From contig JAKNDB010000087.1 of NCBI GenBank assembly GCA_024305405.1, positions 3,660,501-3,724,500 of the forward strand: DNA of 64,000 bases. The letters are read 5' to 3'. This document shows positions 49,410-62,400 of this stretch, piece after piece; the stretch's first letter is position 1; the number at the start of each line of letters is the position of its first letter. The stretch comes from Dirofilaria immitis (taxonomy: Eukaryota; Nematoda; Chromadorea; Rhabditida; Onchocercidae). A program made the translations under genes and the position numbers. The notes beneath the pieces are model-generated. The model searched no databases, was not told the origin of the DNA, and was given only the letters and a program-made list of their open reading frames with translations.

Positions 49410-52400
49410 GGTAGATAGGCTTAATTGAGCGTAAAAACTATGTGTGGTTTTTAATATCAAATCTGGCCTTTCATCTTTGTAGTCTATGGGCGGAGAGATA
49501 GGAAGAAGCCTCGTTATCTTTTTTGAACATAGTAAAAATTTAAAGATTAGCCAGAAGTAATTTTGAACATTCATTTTTCTTCAACCATTGCTTTTCTTCT
49601 TTCTTTCTTTCTCTTTTCTCGTCGACACATTTTCCCTTCTTTTTATCTCCTTCACTTGTATGTTTTCTCTTATTTATTCTTTCCTTTCCTTTACCTTTTA
49701 TTTCTATTACCATACCTTTTATGTAAAATCAAATACAATCAAATTAGGTAGTCTATGTTATTAGTACTAAGTTTTTTTTCTAGTTTTAATGAAAGATCCC
49801 ATATTTGATCTTACAGATTGCCCAAGAAGGAATCGAAACAAATCATGATATATCTGATAACAGATAGCTTTTCCAATTATCAATGATTTAAGTTTAAGTT
49901 ATAATCGCGATTACTAACATATCGAATATTCAATTCATATTCAATATTCTAATGAATATTATATATCCATAGAAAGTGTTTATTCATTTTCAATAGGAAT
50001 AAATTAAAAGACAAGAGAGTAAATCGAGTGTTCATAATCAATCCGAATACGAGACAGTCCTCAATAAATATATTTTTTAAAATGTAATTTGAGTTTTGAA
50101 AAAAAAAAAGAAAAGAAAAAAGTAATGTTATTGAAATTTTTCACCGAAAATAAAAAAGCGATGAATAAATATATATAGGAAATATTTTGAGCAAAGAATA
50201 AAAGGACAATGGAAAATTTAGATTACAAATATTCATACTCATTGATTTGTGAAATCATTGATTGCATTGTTATTTATTCTTATTGCTGATATAAGCTACA
50301 CTGAGAAGGAACAGAGAAGGATGGATAATACGATAGGATTCACGGAAATAGTGGAGATAAGACTGCTTCAATGACAATTCTTCATTCAAACATTTTATAA
50401 GGTTACTGTATCTTTTCAACCTATTCTCATGACATTTTACTGTAATGAAATTTCACTTACTATGAAAAATATATACGAGAGCGCAAGTTTTCTGCGTGAT
50501 ACATTGATAATGAATATCATAGCTTGTATATCGGTGCAAATAGGAATCACAGAGAAATGTCTTTCCTCAATAATTTATTTGAATTGTTTCGATTAAAAAA
50601 TCGAATAATTTGCTATTTAATAATTCATCTTAGAAATATTCATAATGGATATTCAAAATCGTTCCATAAAAGAATATCAGCGATACATCGATGGCATAAC
50701 CATTCATAATTTCTTGTATAAAATAATTTCGTACTAGCAGTTCTTTCTTAAAATACTATGCATTAAATTATCTATATTATGGTTTCAAGAAGATCATTTT
50801 TTCATGTTTTTAACTTTTCTCATTCATATGCAGCAAATAATCTTATCATATTATCAATTGATACATTATTTCTGACAATTATCAATAAAATTTGGTGTGA
50901 TATAAAAAAGTATGGAATTGTGTAGGAATGATTCGTTCTAATAGAACTTTTGATATAAAAAAATATTCCATACCATGGCATGTAACTATTCTCTTATACT
51001 GTTCGTAAATGCAATGATAACATCGCTTTCAATAAATCTGAGATTTAACGGGAATGTTGCATCATCTTCTGAATATTATGATAATACTGATTCAATATAT
51101 CATAGATTTTTTTTGTTCAGTTTTATCTAAAATGGTTCATAAATGTTTTATAAAAGATGTAATTAATGAAGTTATTAGTTTACGTGGTACATCTATAATT
51201 TATGAACAAATAATATAAACCACAATGTACCAGAATAGTCTCTTCTATATTATAGGTCAATGAATTTATTGATTTACCTGATGATATTTCATTCTCTGAT
51301 AATCGTTTGTAATTCTCAATTCCTCATTTTCTTTAAGCTAAGATAGTATTAAGATACCAATTAAAAGAGAAGATAAGTGTGAGATAGCTGTAATCATTCG
51401 TAGTAATAGAATAAGAAGATGAGAGCAACTGCTAATTGCTATTTGCAATTGAAATACAAAGAGATTATCAGAAATGATAATCTTAAGGTGATTTAATTAT
51501 GAATGAAGAAAACTTCAAATTTAGTATTATTCTAAGCAATCACTTTTGAAAGATGAATACACTTTTATCGAGAAGATTACCGAGATTGATAAGATTTAAA
51601 GTATTTACCGTAAAGATCAAGGAAATGTTTTAGTGATCATAATTCATTCAAGCACAAAGGTCAGAATTTTTTTCTGTTTTTATATAGGATTGTGGCGATG
51701 TAACCTGCTTCATATGGATATTAGATTTCTTAAAATGGATTTCAGCAATTATTAAATTCTTCAAATATAAAAATGAATTGCAAATTTTAGTATCGTTGAT
51801 AACAAGCAAGTAAATAGAATGTTGGTTGGACATTTTGGACATTTACATTCATAACTATGGAAATAATGAAACAAAAAAATCGCATTTTCTTTTTGTCGAG
51901 CAAAGAATATACTTGAAATTTTCGTTGTAATAAGTTTATCTTCAAAGTATTGCAATTAATTCATTTCCATATTCTTTTGCCGTATCAATCTTTCTCGATT
52001 TTTATTATACAAATATGCCATATTTCATTTTCTATAAGAAATGTAGCGATGGATAAGATTACGATAAGCAGTTAGATATCGCAAAGTTATGAATGCGGCG
52101 AATGAATTCTGATAAGAAACGGAATGAAAAATTTATTGGCATCTAAGTGAGAATGATAATGATAAAAATTAGAGGCAAATGATAATACTGATAATAACAG
52201 CAATGATTGTAGAAATGGGAAGAAAGAGCTGGAAGGGAGAATTTCATAGTTTCGATATTTCATGTCGCCATTTCTTCCATTTTTGAAATCCAATATTAGC
52301 AATTGTAAAGATGAAGAAACTCTTTTTCCAAAATTTCAGTACATGAAAAATTACATCGGACTTACCTGTACTTCATTGCTTTCATGTGTTTCATCTTGAA

Positions 52401-55400
52401 AGAAAATTTTAAAGATTATTTCATTGTTATATCTCTAATAGTCCTTCCTTTTCCTTCTTTCTTCGTCTATTTTCTTACAAACAACTGCCAACAAGAATCC
52501 TATTTTCGATTTCATTTGACTGAACCATCGAAGAAATGAGTAATAAATGATAATTGCATAAAAGTTTTATGTTGAAAAACGTGTTCTTGAATAGAAGGAA
52601 TGAGAATTTTTAATCATAGTTTCATGATTTTTCTCCACTAATGCAAAATATTTGTAACAATGAAATTTGCATAAAACTTTAGATTAAACGAGCAATTTTA
52701 TTATCCCAACAATTATTTATCACGGAATATCACACTAAGCTGCTGTTATTACCCTATTTTAATTCGCTTTAAGCGTGAAAATCCATGTCTTTTGCAAATT
52801 TTTTCGACTAGATATGATGTGTTTAGTTTTTTGTGAAGCTTCATTTGAAGGTTCATATCATGATAAAGCATCGCATTTGAATGAATGGAAACAAAAAATC
52901 TGTGGTAAGAAAAGTTCGTTAATTGACTTCTGAAATATTTTTGATGAACTTGAAATATACTTGAAATTCTTCAAACACTTTATGCAATCGAAAAACTCAG
53001 GACCGCATAATTATTGTAAAGCTATATCGTCTGGAAATTACTGAGTAACAAAAGCTGTTTTCTAATTTTATACAGCTCAGTAAGGGGCTTAGTTCGAAGA
53101 AATTTCGTTGATTATAATAAATATTAAAAAAAAAAGAAATAAGCCATAAATTTTCATTGAAAGAGGTACCGTATAATATTCGATTATCGGAAATTAAGAA
53201 TAATCAATTGAAAACAATAATCAAAAACTGTCAAAGTGTGGTTTTATTTTCCACAATAACAATGAATCATTTTCTATCGAAATATGCGACGAGAAAAACA
53301 ACTCTTCGCTTTTATGAATTTCATACGCTAATCACTTTTCGTATTGGGAAGAAAAGAAAGGTCAAACTTAGATTATGCCGAGACTGAACTCAGCATTTTT
53401 AAAAACCACCATATTCCAAGGCATATGCAATATAAACTTAGCTCTGAATAGGGAAAAACGCTGATTACTGTGGCGAATGAATAAAAGGAAAATCGAATTC
53501 ATAATATTTTCAGTCGTTAAACTATTCATTCAGTTATTACAGTAAGAAAATAAAATATATACATGTCATCATTATTTGGCATGAACAAAAAAAGGATGCA
53601 AACTTTTGAATAAGATTAAGAACTTTCAAACTATTCTTTTCAACACCACTTTTCATTAGATTATCAAGAGGCGACAGGCAATATCCTCTAGTTTAACTTT
53701 CTAGAAATTATGTGTTATTGTGATTCACTCCACTTCTCTCTATATAGAAAATGTTCCAATTTATAAATGGATAAAAAAAAAACAAACTACTTTCATATGA
53801 ATAGGAAAGAACAAACTATTTTTCCATGTTAACAATATCTTCACGGAGCATTCATGAGAAACATTCAGTATTCATATGCGTAACGTAATGATTAACCATC
53901 TTAATTTCTTTTACTCCTCCTCTGAAAGTTTATTTATTGTTTGTTTCATCGGACAACTTTATTTCACAAGGAAGAGAATATTATTTTCGTAGCTTTTTTA
54001 TTTCAAAGAACCAAATTGGTTTCATATCTCAAAAATAACTTATTAAAAAAATAAGAAAGAAACTTTTTTTTCATCTCATTTCGCATTTTTCATCTCATCT
54101 GATCGGAAATGTATTCTCATCTGAACCTTAAACAACCGTACAAGAACTGAGGATAGTGAAAAAAATTTCAAACCACAATTTAACCCAACAGAATTAAAAA
54201 CAGATGGTTTTTTCATTCCATATGCATATAATCAAATCATGCAAAACTTAAAAATTGATGCCTGAAACAAGAAATGCAGTTTCCACAATCAATACACTAA
54301 TTCCGAAGATCATGCACACTATACGGAAACTTTCATTGCATCATCTAATCACATATCGACAAAAGCTTTTGGAGAACATGATACTGTTTTTCCATGTCAA
54401 AAAATTAATGATTGCAAAACTTCTCTGAAAATTTGCTTCTCTTTTCTCATTTAGATTTTTAGATGTTCATTTTTTCTAAAGATAATAAAATTTTGAAAAA
54501 TTTATTCATAATTTTTTCGTTATAAAATACATGACCAATTGCTTGCATATATGGGAAGAAGAGTTCTGTAAAGGCATCACAAATAAAAAAGCCAAAGAAC
54601 TGGGCAACATATGTAAATAATCATTCTAAAACAGGTACTCGCTAATTTAAACGTATGTGGAAAATTAAAAGCAATGCAAAAAACTTACGTTCCCTCTTTT
54701 AAATAGGCACTTGATAAGATCAGAAAGTTGTATATGAAAGAACAACGCGATCATCAATGCGGTTTCTTCAGCATTTCATTTCTTTAGTTTCAATTAACCT
54801 TACATTGCACTTCGTTCGAATGCTTCATTTAATGTTTTACAAATCATTAATTTCGAAATAAAAAAAAAGCGAGAAAATTACAAGACTTATGCAATAATTT
54901 GTTTGAAATAATTATCTTTTAAACAAAACTCAGGATGTTATTTGTGATCAGGAGCCAAAAAAGTCGACGATATTTTCGAAGAAGAAGCTGCAAATCGGAA
55001 CAATAAATACCATTTCTTCATGATTTTCGAGAACATTTAAATCGTCTTTTATTGCTTACTTTACCATGTTAAAGATTTACAAAAAGTATACACATAGTAT
55101 TCAAACTTCAGATGAAAAATTACACATGAATTCTAAGCTAGATAATCTGCAAATCATTGATTTAGGATAAAATTATTTGCAAATGATCAATCATTCGTTA
55201 AATACTATGAAAGTCTGCTCGAGAAACTAAACTGGTGAATTTTGGCACCTGTAAAAATTTTTGCATATATCAAATCATATTCAACATTTATATTCCTATA
55301 AATTCTTTCTACAATTCCATTATTTTACTGTCAGTATCAATCCAAAGATCAAAAGATGCGAATCGAATCGCTGCAAATGCTATCAGACTTTAAATTATAT

Positions 55401-56020
55401 TGTATATGCTCAATATTATGCTTTCAAAAATTATTTTAATCTTCTTGCGTTTGTCAACAAGATAAAAAAGTAAGGCTATATTCAAAAAGGAGATCACGTT
55501 TGATATGAAATAAGCCAAAATAAATATATTACTATAAAGAATTCTATCGCGTTCAATATCATACTATCACAAAATCCCATATTTTCGTCGCAATAAAAAT
55601 AAATCGATCGGTGACAACTCTAATGAGTGGGTACTGCCAATAATTAAATTCGAATCATAGAAAGCATTAAAACGAAAAACAGAAATGAAATTCCGGGAAG
55701 ATACCACGATATATCCAGAAATTTCCGATGTGTGATCATCGTTGACACATAAAAAGACCGAAATGATCAATTGAGTGATAGTGACTCGGTCACTCCTCTT
55801 GAAATTCCTCTTCTCTTGACAAATACTAAGATTTTTCTGCAATATTCACCGTCTGTAAAATCTTGCAGCATCGTACATCCGCTTTTGTTTGCACTTCACG
55901 TCGTGAATTGCAGACTGATATCTTTCAAAGCAGGCATTATACGGTGAATGAATAATACTTTTCTTAAAGCTATAATTCTGCATCATACATGCAAGAGTAG
56001 TTTCATTTTATCACACTCAC

Positions 56021-56117
56021 CGCTTTTCAGTTTGAACCATCGTTTTTTACTACTACCCGAGGCTTCTATTTTCTCCTCATATTCCTCATCGGTCGTGTTA
56101 TATATGCCAGAAGTCAT
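56021..56117 (-). CDS. isolated 5' coding exon, possibly the remote first exon of PTR
   Basis: ATG at 56117 opens 32 codons ending in phase 1 at a good donor (AAAAGCG|GTGAGTG). The peptide is acidic then basic (TTDEEYEEKIEASGSSKKRW), unlike random AT-rich sequence. The acceptor upstream of PTR exon 1 (CTGATTAG, ending about 46183) would continue this phase. The junction codon plus six codons (EILQIIT) then run directly into the PTR start methionine without a stop. This would give a longer cytoplasmic N-terminus with a 9.8-kb intron. Alternatively it is the first exon of an unrecognised gene within 46-56 kb. The frame also stays open upstream to 56168 without an ATG. Confidence 0.4.
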
Positions 56118-59100
56118 CTTACCGGTAAGGAATCCTCCTGTAATCCTTGCTATAGGTTGTAATATCACATATCTAGTTTAATCGTCTCCGCACAGTCACA
56201 TATTAATATCTACACACAGATATACATGCACAAGATGGCGAGATTAAGAAAAGTTTTCTGAATGTTGGTCAATAAATGTCGATAAATTGCACTATATATG
56301 AAACAGTTATGCAGATTAGTATCAATAAAAGTGATGTAAGGAGGTCGAATTAATCGAGATTATTACAAAATCATGGACAATCGATATACAAAATACATGA
56401 GCATCAGATCATCCCTCTCTTCTTCACTACCTCACAATGTTCCTCGTTAGACTTATTTTAAGATATTGCCAACCGTCAACAATTCAGTTCTGAAATATCT
56501 GCTCTGCCCTCACTATATCACATTCAATAAACAGAATCGATACGACGCCGTGGCATAAATCCATTCCATAAGTCACGTGCTGCACAAAACGACTAGCTGA
56601 CGTCATACGAACTTCTCGTAAAACATATTAACCAAACGGTCAGAGCCGGACACTGAACATAATAAAATTCCCGCTGCGTTCACGGTACCATATGTTCCTA
56701 AATGATCTCCACTACTTCTGCATTTTCTCTTTTCTTCACATTCTCTCGAGTGTTGTCTGTCTGTTTCTCTTCTCCTCCATTATATCCATCTAGTAATTCC
56801 TATCTGTGGCTTATCGATCTGATTCATTGACACTACCAGTGAATGGATAAGAATTATAAACGACGATACAATGTATGAAATAGTATGTTGGTGTGAGTCT
56901 TTTGAATATAGTAGTTTTGAGAGATGATAAGAGAGTACTCGTAGAGTACGAGAAAAGAGGAGGCATTGTTTGTAGAAAGTGATCAATACGAATTATTGAA
57001 TAGCCTTCAATAATAACTAAAGAATAGGCATGAATAGAGATAATTAGAGAGAATGGGAAAACATCGTACTTTAACAATGGTGATTTCAGTAATGCAGAAA
57101 AAGATAAATCGAAGACTGAATAAAATATCGTTTTTAATGTGAGATATCCAGGCGGCTTGTATGCTGATGAAATAGAATTGCTTGGAAATCGATCTATTGG
57201 TGAGATGATCAGACAGTGAGCTTTCCCACCAGGACAACCAACCAATGGCGCTGCTGTTGCTAACGCACACGCACAGAAGTGCAGAGAAACAGAGTAAGCG
57301 ATAGGAACAAGGAATGGTAGGAGCATTTATCGCTGAACTTTTCGATATGCATTGCGTGCTGTGTACATCTGTACGTTTGCACGTGTTCAGCACGAGACGT
57401 ACGTGTAGCACGTGCATAAATATGAATAAGAAGGATCTCCTGATAGCCGTATTTTTGTTGATTTTGCTCGAAATGATGCGTTTCTGCATCAGTGTTGTTG
57501 CTCGATTTTCTGTGTTTGTATATCATGTGTACACGTGACTTTTATTACTTGTCGTAATCTTACTTTCCTGCGAATTCCTATTTCTAAAGCATATCGTTCC
57601 AGCACTGTTACATAGATACTTCGACAAGGCTGTTACTCTGTTTTACGACACACTTTGGCAGCATTTCATCCTTTACACTGATGATTCTGTTGTATCTATG
57701 TTGAGCCTTTGAGAATTTTCGTTATTTGCATGGAGTACGAGTACAATAGATGATATGTTGATATTCCAGTGCAAATTGAATTTCAAATAGTAAAACAGCA
57801 AAAGGAATATAGCAAAGTAAATTGTCGTAAATGTTCGGTTAATTGACGTACTCTAATATTTTTCACTAATCTCTAATCATTTTAATTTGAAATTGTCTGC
57901 TTATTCACTAGCCGTAGTCCATTTCATTATGCTTCTATATATGTATATATGTTTTTGTATAGAAATTAGTCTTATAACAAGTTCCGAACTATATAAGCTA
58001 TTTTAGAAATAATAATAATAACTGCATTTTAATGGTGCCAATTCATTTGAAACTGTTTACTTATCCACTAGCTATAGGAATTACACATACAGGTTATGAT
58101 TGAATTCCTTTTTTCGTTCTATGAATTGTTGGTTTATTATATCATATGGTAGTTCAGAGAATCTTATAAATTCGCTGCTGGAGAAATTGACGTCATTGAC
58201 ATGGAACCATTGTTGATCGATCTTTGTGTGAAATATCAACTTTGGTCATTTTTATATTAATTCTTATATTTATTTGACATAACAGTGAGTTAGAATTAAT
58301 TAGTGTCTTTAATTATTGTAAGCGTAATTTCAATTTCATCACCACTTCGTTTTTATGCGATAAAATACTCTTTCGGGTTTTTGTCTTGTCTGGGTGCAAC
58401 TGCATGTTATGGATAGTTTCTTGATAAAATTTTAATTCATTCAATCAATTTATGGGATTCCTGGAAGAGTATATAACATAATATGCTTGTATGTAAACTT
58501 TTATATATGTCTCATAATCACAGCATATCAAATAAGATGCGCAAATTGAATAAATTGGTTTAATAGGAATTTCTGTTGCAACTTAACACCTGAAGTTAAC
58601 ATCTTTCACTTTATTTTAAATATAAGTATGCATTCATTTTCTCATGATAATTTTTCTGATTTTCATGACTACAGAAGAGAACCATGCTACCAAATAGTAA
58701 AGTATACGTGGATTAGAATACTGAGAGAAATGTTAGGCTGAAATATAACAATTGCAGCTCGAAATCATGTGAAGTCCTTAAACTATTGTTAGATATGACT
58801 TACGGCGAGTACACGTGAATGATGTTAGTTTGTATAAATACTTTTCGAAAATCTAGCAATCTCAAACGTTTCTTTCTTATCCATGCATGCAAACTAGAAA
58901 ATGCACTTGAATTGTTATTTCCTCCTTCTTATCTTTTCATTATACTCAGTTTAGTGGATAAAAACTAGTTTTGTTATTGTTCTAAAATACATTTTGCAGT
59001 AATTTTCAGATCGTGAGATCATTTATATGATTCATTATTTATCTGTCTTAGAAAGTACTTGTCCAAAGTGAGAAAATGGAAATTAGTGCGTTTGTGATAT

Positions 59101-59462
59101 TCCAGTTAATCATACATCCCAAATTTTTATCATTACCATCCAGCAAATCTTCTGAAGTGTCGTTGTGAATGTATAGTTCAACTGAAGCATGAGAAGAATC
59201 AAGTATTGACTTTCTTGGCGTATCAGAATAAAATGTTACTATTATGAAATGCTAACCTTTCAAATGTAATGATCTTGTTGTTGATATTGAATTGCATATT
59301 ACTATGCATTCTGAAACATATTTTATTTTTAAATTTTCACGAAAACGTCGCATGTAGTATTTGTATAAAGAAAAAAATATAGTTCATAATAATGCTTGCT
59401 TCACATGGAAACTTCTTGCTTTTGCTCTTCTATTTTTATCAATAATTTCAGATCTCAGAAAA
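56118..59462. other. putative divergent promoter region
   Basis: It lies between a minus-strand first exon and the plus-strand ARID2-like gene. The part 56400-57560 is less AT-rich than its surroundings and holds four CACGTG hexamers (56574-56579, 57380-57385, 57409-57414, 57532-57537). Long open frames there (for example 56811-57326 and 57007-57489, both minus) overlap each other in different frames and show no family signature, so I treat them as non-coding. 57600-59450 has no recognised feature. Confidence 0.4.
57372..57537. promoter_or_regulatory. cluster of CACGTG E-boxes and ACGT cores
   Basis: Three palindromic CACGTG sites at 57380-57385, 57409-57414 and 57532-57537, with further ACGT cores between the first two (GTACGTTTG, GACGTACGTG). 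CACGTG is the classic binding site of bHLH and bHLH-ZIP factors. The position between two divergent first exons suits a regulatory role, but this is inference from sequence only. Confidence 0.4.
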
Positions 59463-62400
59463 ATGGAGCGACGAAAACGAAGATCGTCTATTGGGAGTAT
59501 CTCGTCAAATTGATGGAAAATCCTGATAAAGTGCAGCGATGTTCGGAGTTTCATATGAATTTACGGACTTTTTACAAAAAGCGATGGTCAGTTTTGTTCA
59601 CATACGAATTTATTTTATTTTTGGTCTGTAGTAATTTAGAATAGAAATGTTATGTTATAGTTTCGATAATTCATTAATTATGTTTTACCGAATCATTTTC
59701 TTAACTCACTTTGTAGCGCTCTATGATATAATTTGATATGCTAAAGTAAAGGAATATTCAATCATTCGAGGTAATACATTTCTTATTAGAAAGCAGAATG
59801 TATATCTTCTATAACTGTGCATCTATTTTTTTATTTTTAAGAAAAATCACAATTAATACAAAAGGTCTGTTCTGCCTATAAAATAGAATATCGATGGAGG
59901 AGTTAATCTGAAAAATTTTACAGGAATTGTCGGTTAAAATCTCCACATGTTCAAGGTGTTGAAGTGGATCTTTTTCGTTTATATGACGCTGTCATCTCGA
60001 TGGGTGGATGGCAAAAGGTTTCATCGTTTTGTCTCAAATTATGATCAGATATATTTCCCAAGAAATTTAAATTGTTTTAGTCTTTTAAAAATTATAAATA
60101 TTGGATTATTTAAATTTTTTGTATTGGAAGTGCTTCGATTTATGAAGAATCATTTTTCCAAAAAATTCTGAATAATCATTTAAACAGCTCTCTTGCTGTA
60201 GAATTCTGCATCCTCTCACTATTACTTCTTTTGTTATCATTGTATTTTGCATAACTTAAATTGATTCAGAAAGTCGCATCTTATTTCAGCATTTTTATAC
60301 TTGCAAACTGACGTACAATGACTGAAGGTAACACGCCATTATCTTACGATTTACTTTTCGTTCGGTCCCAGAGACATCTTTTTCTTTCATTATAGCGTCT
60401 TCATAAAATTTTTCATCCACTTAAATGCTTGATGTTGAAATATGAAGTTCCTTTGTGAAATAGTTCAATTCTTCATTTCTAAACATTAGTTGCATCGGTA
60501 TTTAAAAATTGGATTCCATTCTTTTTATTCGATTGTCCTAAACAAAAATTTTATTTGCATCTAGTTACACATAATCTGACTACTTCTAATTTAGAAAGTA
60601 GACTTTTCTACTACACGGTACATTAAACTTTTCAAATGTTTTCATTCTTAGGTTTCATTTAATGAAAAATGGGGTGATATTGCTCGTGCAATCGGTCTTA
60701 CGAATGGCGTGGCAGTTGCTGAACATGCAATCAAAGTACTTTATATGCGGTAAGCGTTTGAATTTTATTTATTGAATTTTTAAACTATCATTGAAACTCA
60801 CCAGCTGGCTTCTATTATTTATTGATTAAAAATGTAGATTTTACTTTAATTATAATTTCTTGTCACATATTTTTAAAGCTTTCAAACATCTTTTTAGATA
60901 TCTTTCGAAGTATGAGCAGAATGAATTGGTTGGCGAAGTAGATGATGCAGATTCAGATCTCTTAAGTTCGAGAAGCCGAAGTAAAGGATTTTCATCATTG
61001 GCCACTGCTGATTGTCCAATAAGTACGGGGCAGAGACAAGCTTCAGGTACGTGCAGCTGCAATAATTAATTTGTGAAGTTAGGTTAGATTTTATGAGGAC
61101 TGAAATTATTTTGACAAATTGAATTTAAATTCAAAGTTTTTATTCCGTGAAATGCCTTATGGAACTTTTGTTTTCTTTACAACTCCTTTCTTCTAGATGA
61201 TACATCAGCATTTCATGTACAATATGGATGAAATGCATTTGCACATATATTCTCTAAAGCTGTTCTCTATAAAAGTCATTTGCGAGTTACAACAGATTTT
61301 ATTTTCTTGTGTTTAACTTGCAGAATATTTTCGATTGCGACCAGAAAAGAAAGAAGCAGAGTATGATCGAATTATTAAAAGTCTCCTTTCTGGTTTACCA
61401 AATGAAGTAATTTTTATATCCATCCTTTATACAGTGTGATAGCTTTTTTTGACGAGTCTTTTTTCGGAGATATACCTCTGATTTTTGTGTATTTGAGGTG
61501 GACTTTGCTGTGAACGTATGCACACTGTTATCTCATCCCGGACCCCGTGTTCTTCGACTTGTTGCTGCTCCACAAATTATCACACTCCTGGTCGCCCATC
61601 TTGCTATCTTCCCAGACGGTTCGTAACTTGCTATTTAAAAGATGGAATGAATTTTGGATTATGAGAATTTTTAGTAGTAAATTTAGTGGAAAATGAAGAA
61701 CAATTGCTGCAGAGCAATATTCTTTTTAATTAAGTTTCAGCAAATACATTTTTAAGTTGTACATTGCTTATCTATCTGATTTTTCTAAATTCTAATGGAT
61801 TATCCATCGTAAATTGAAAGAATTTTCATTATAGGTGATCAAGCATTTTACGATTTGTACAGAAGTTGGGAATTGGTTTCCGGTCACAATTTTATTGCAT
61901 TTTGGAGTGGAGCTGGTATCACTGATGACGAAGTCCTCAAGCTTATTCCTCATATCAGACCCTCTAGAGTACATTTTTGTTTCACTCCTTGATCGTGACT
62001 AACACTAATAAGTGCTGTCATGATCTTTCTTTGTACGTAATATTGCTTTAATAATTTAAGTTCGTACATTCTAAAGTAAAGTCATCTTTGGAATCATGGA
62101 TAGTGATGAGACAACAGTATTTTATTGTTTCATTGTTTCCGTCTATGCTTTCAGTTATTTCATTTTCAGGTTTCGGAAGAAGAAAGTAACATATTCTGTG
62201 GTTTGGATACTGAATTTCAACCGCGAAATGTTGTATCATGGAGAGTACAGCAAGTTTTATCAATCATTAGGAATCTTTCCTTTGAAGTGATTAATAAAGC
62301 TGTTCTGGCAGCAAGTTGGCCTTTACTTAAGTATGTTGATTTAAACCAAGATACGAATTAGTTTAATCGTTTACCAATATCAAAAGGGTTCGTCATTAAG

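Larger units (their letters stand above)
46163..56020. other. long AT-rich region, possibly a very long 5' intron of PTR
   Basis: No convincing coding exon was found across nearly 10 kb. It contains an imperfect hairpin at 46321-46372, a TA microsatellite at about 48359-48386 and a degenerate 58-bp tandem pair at 49295-49409. Open frames such as 49116-49574 (minus, 152 codons) lack any family signature and partly cover the tandem pair. If the exon at 56021-56117 belongs to PTR, all of this is intron. Confidence 0.35.

Noticed and set aside
49116..49574. 152-codon minus-strand frame as a membrane protein gene
   Set aside because: It runs through a tandem duplication whose unit length is not a multiple of three, and no homology or splice context was seen.
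56811..57489. Two long overlapping minus-strand open frames (171 and 160 codons) as genes
   Set aside because: They overlap in different frames, start far from any acceptor, show no family motif and low-complexity S/I/L/C-rich content, and lie in a less AT-rich block where long open frames arise easily.
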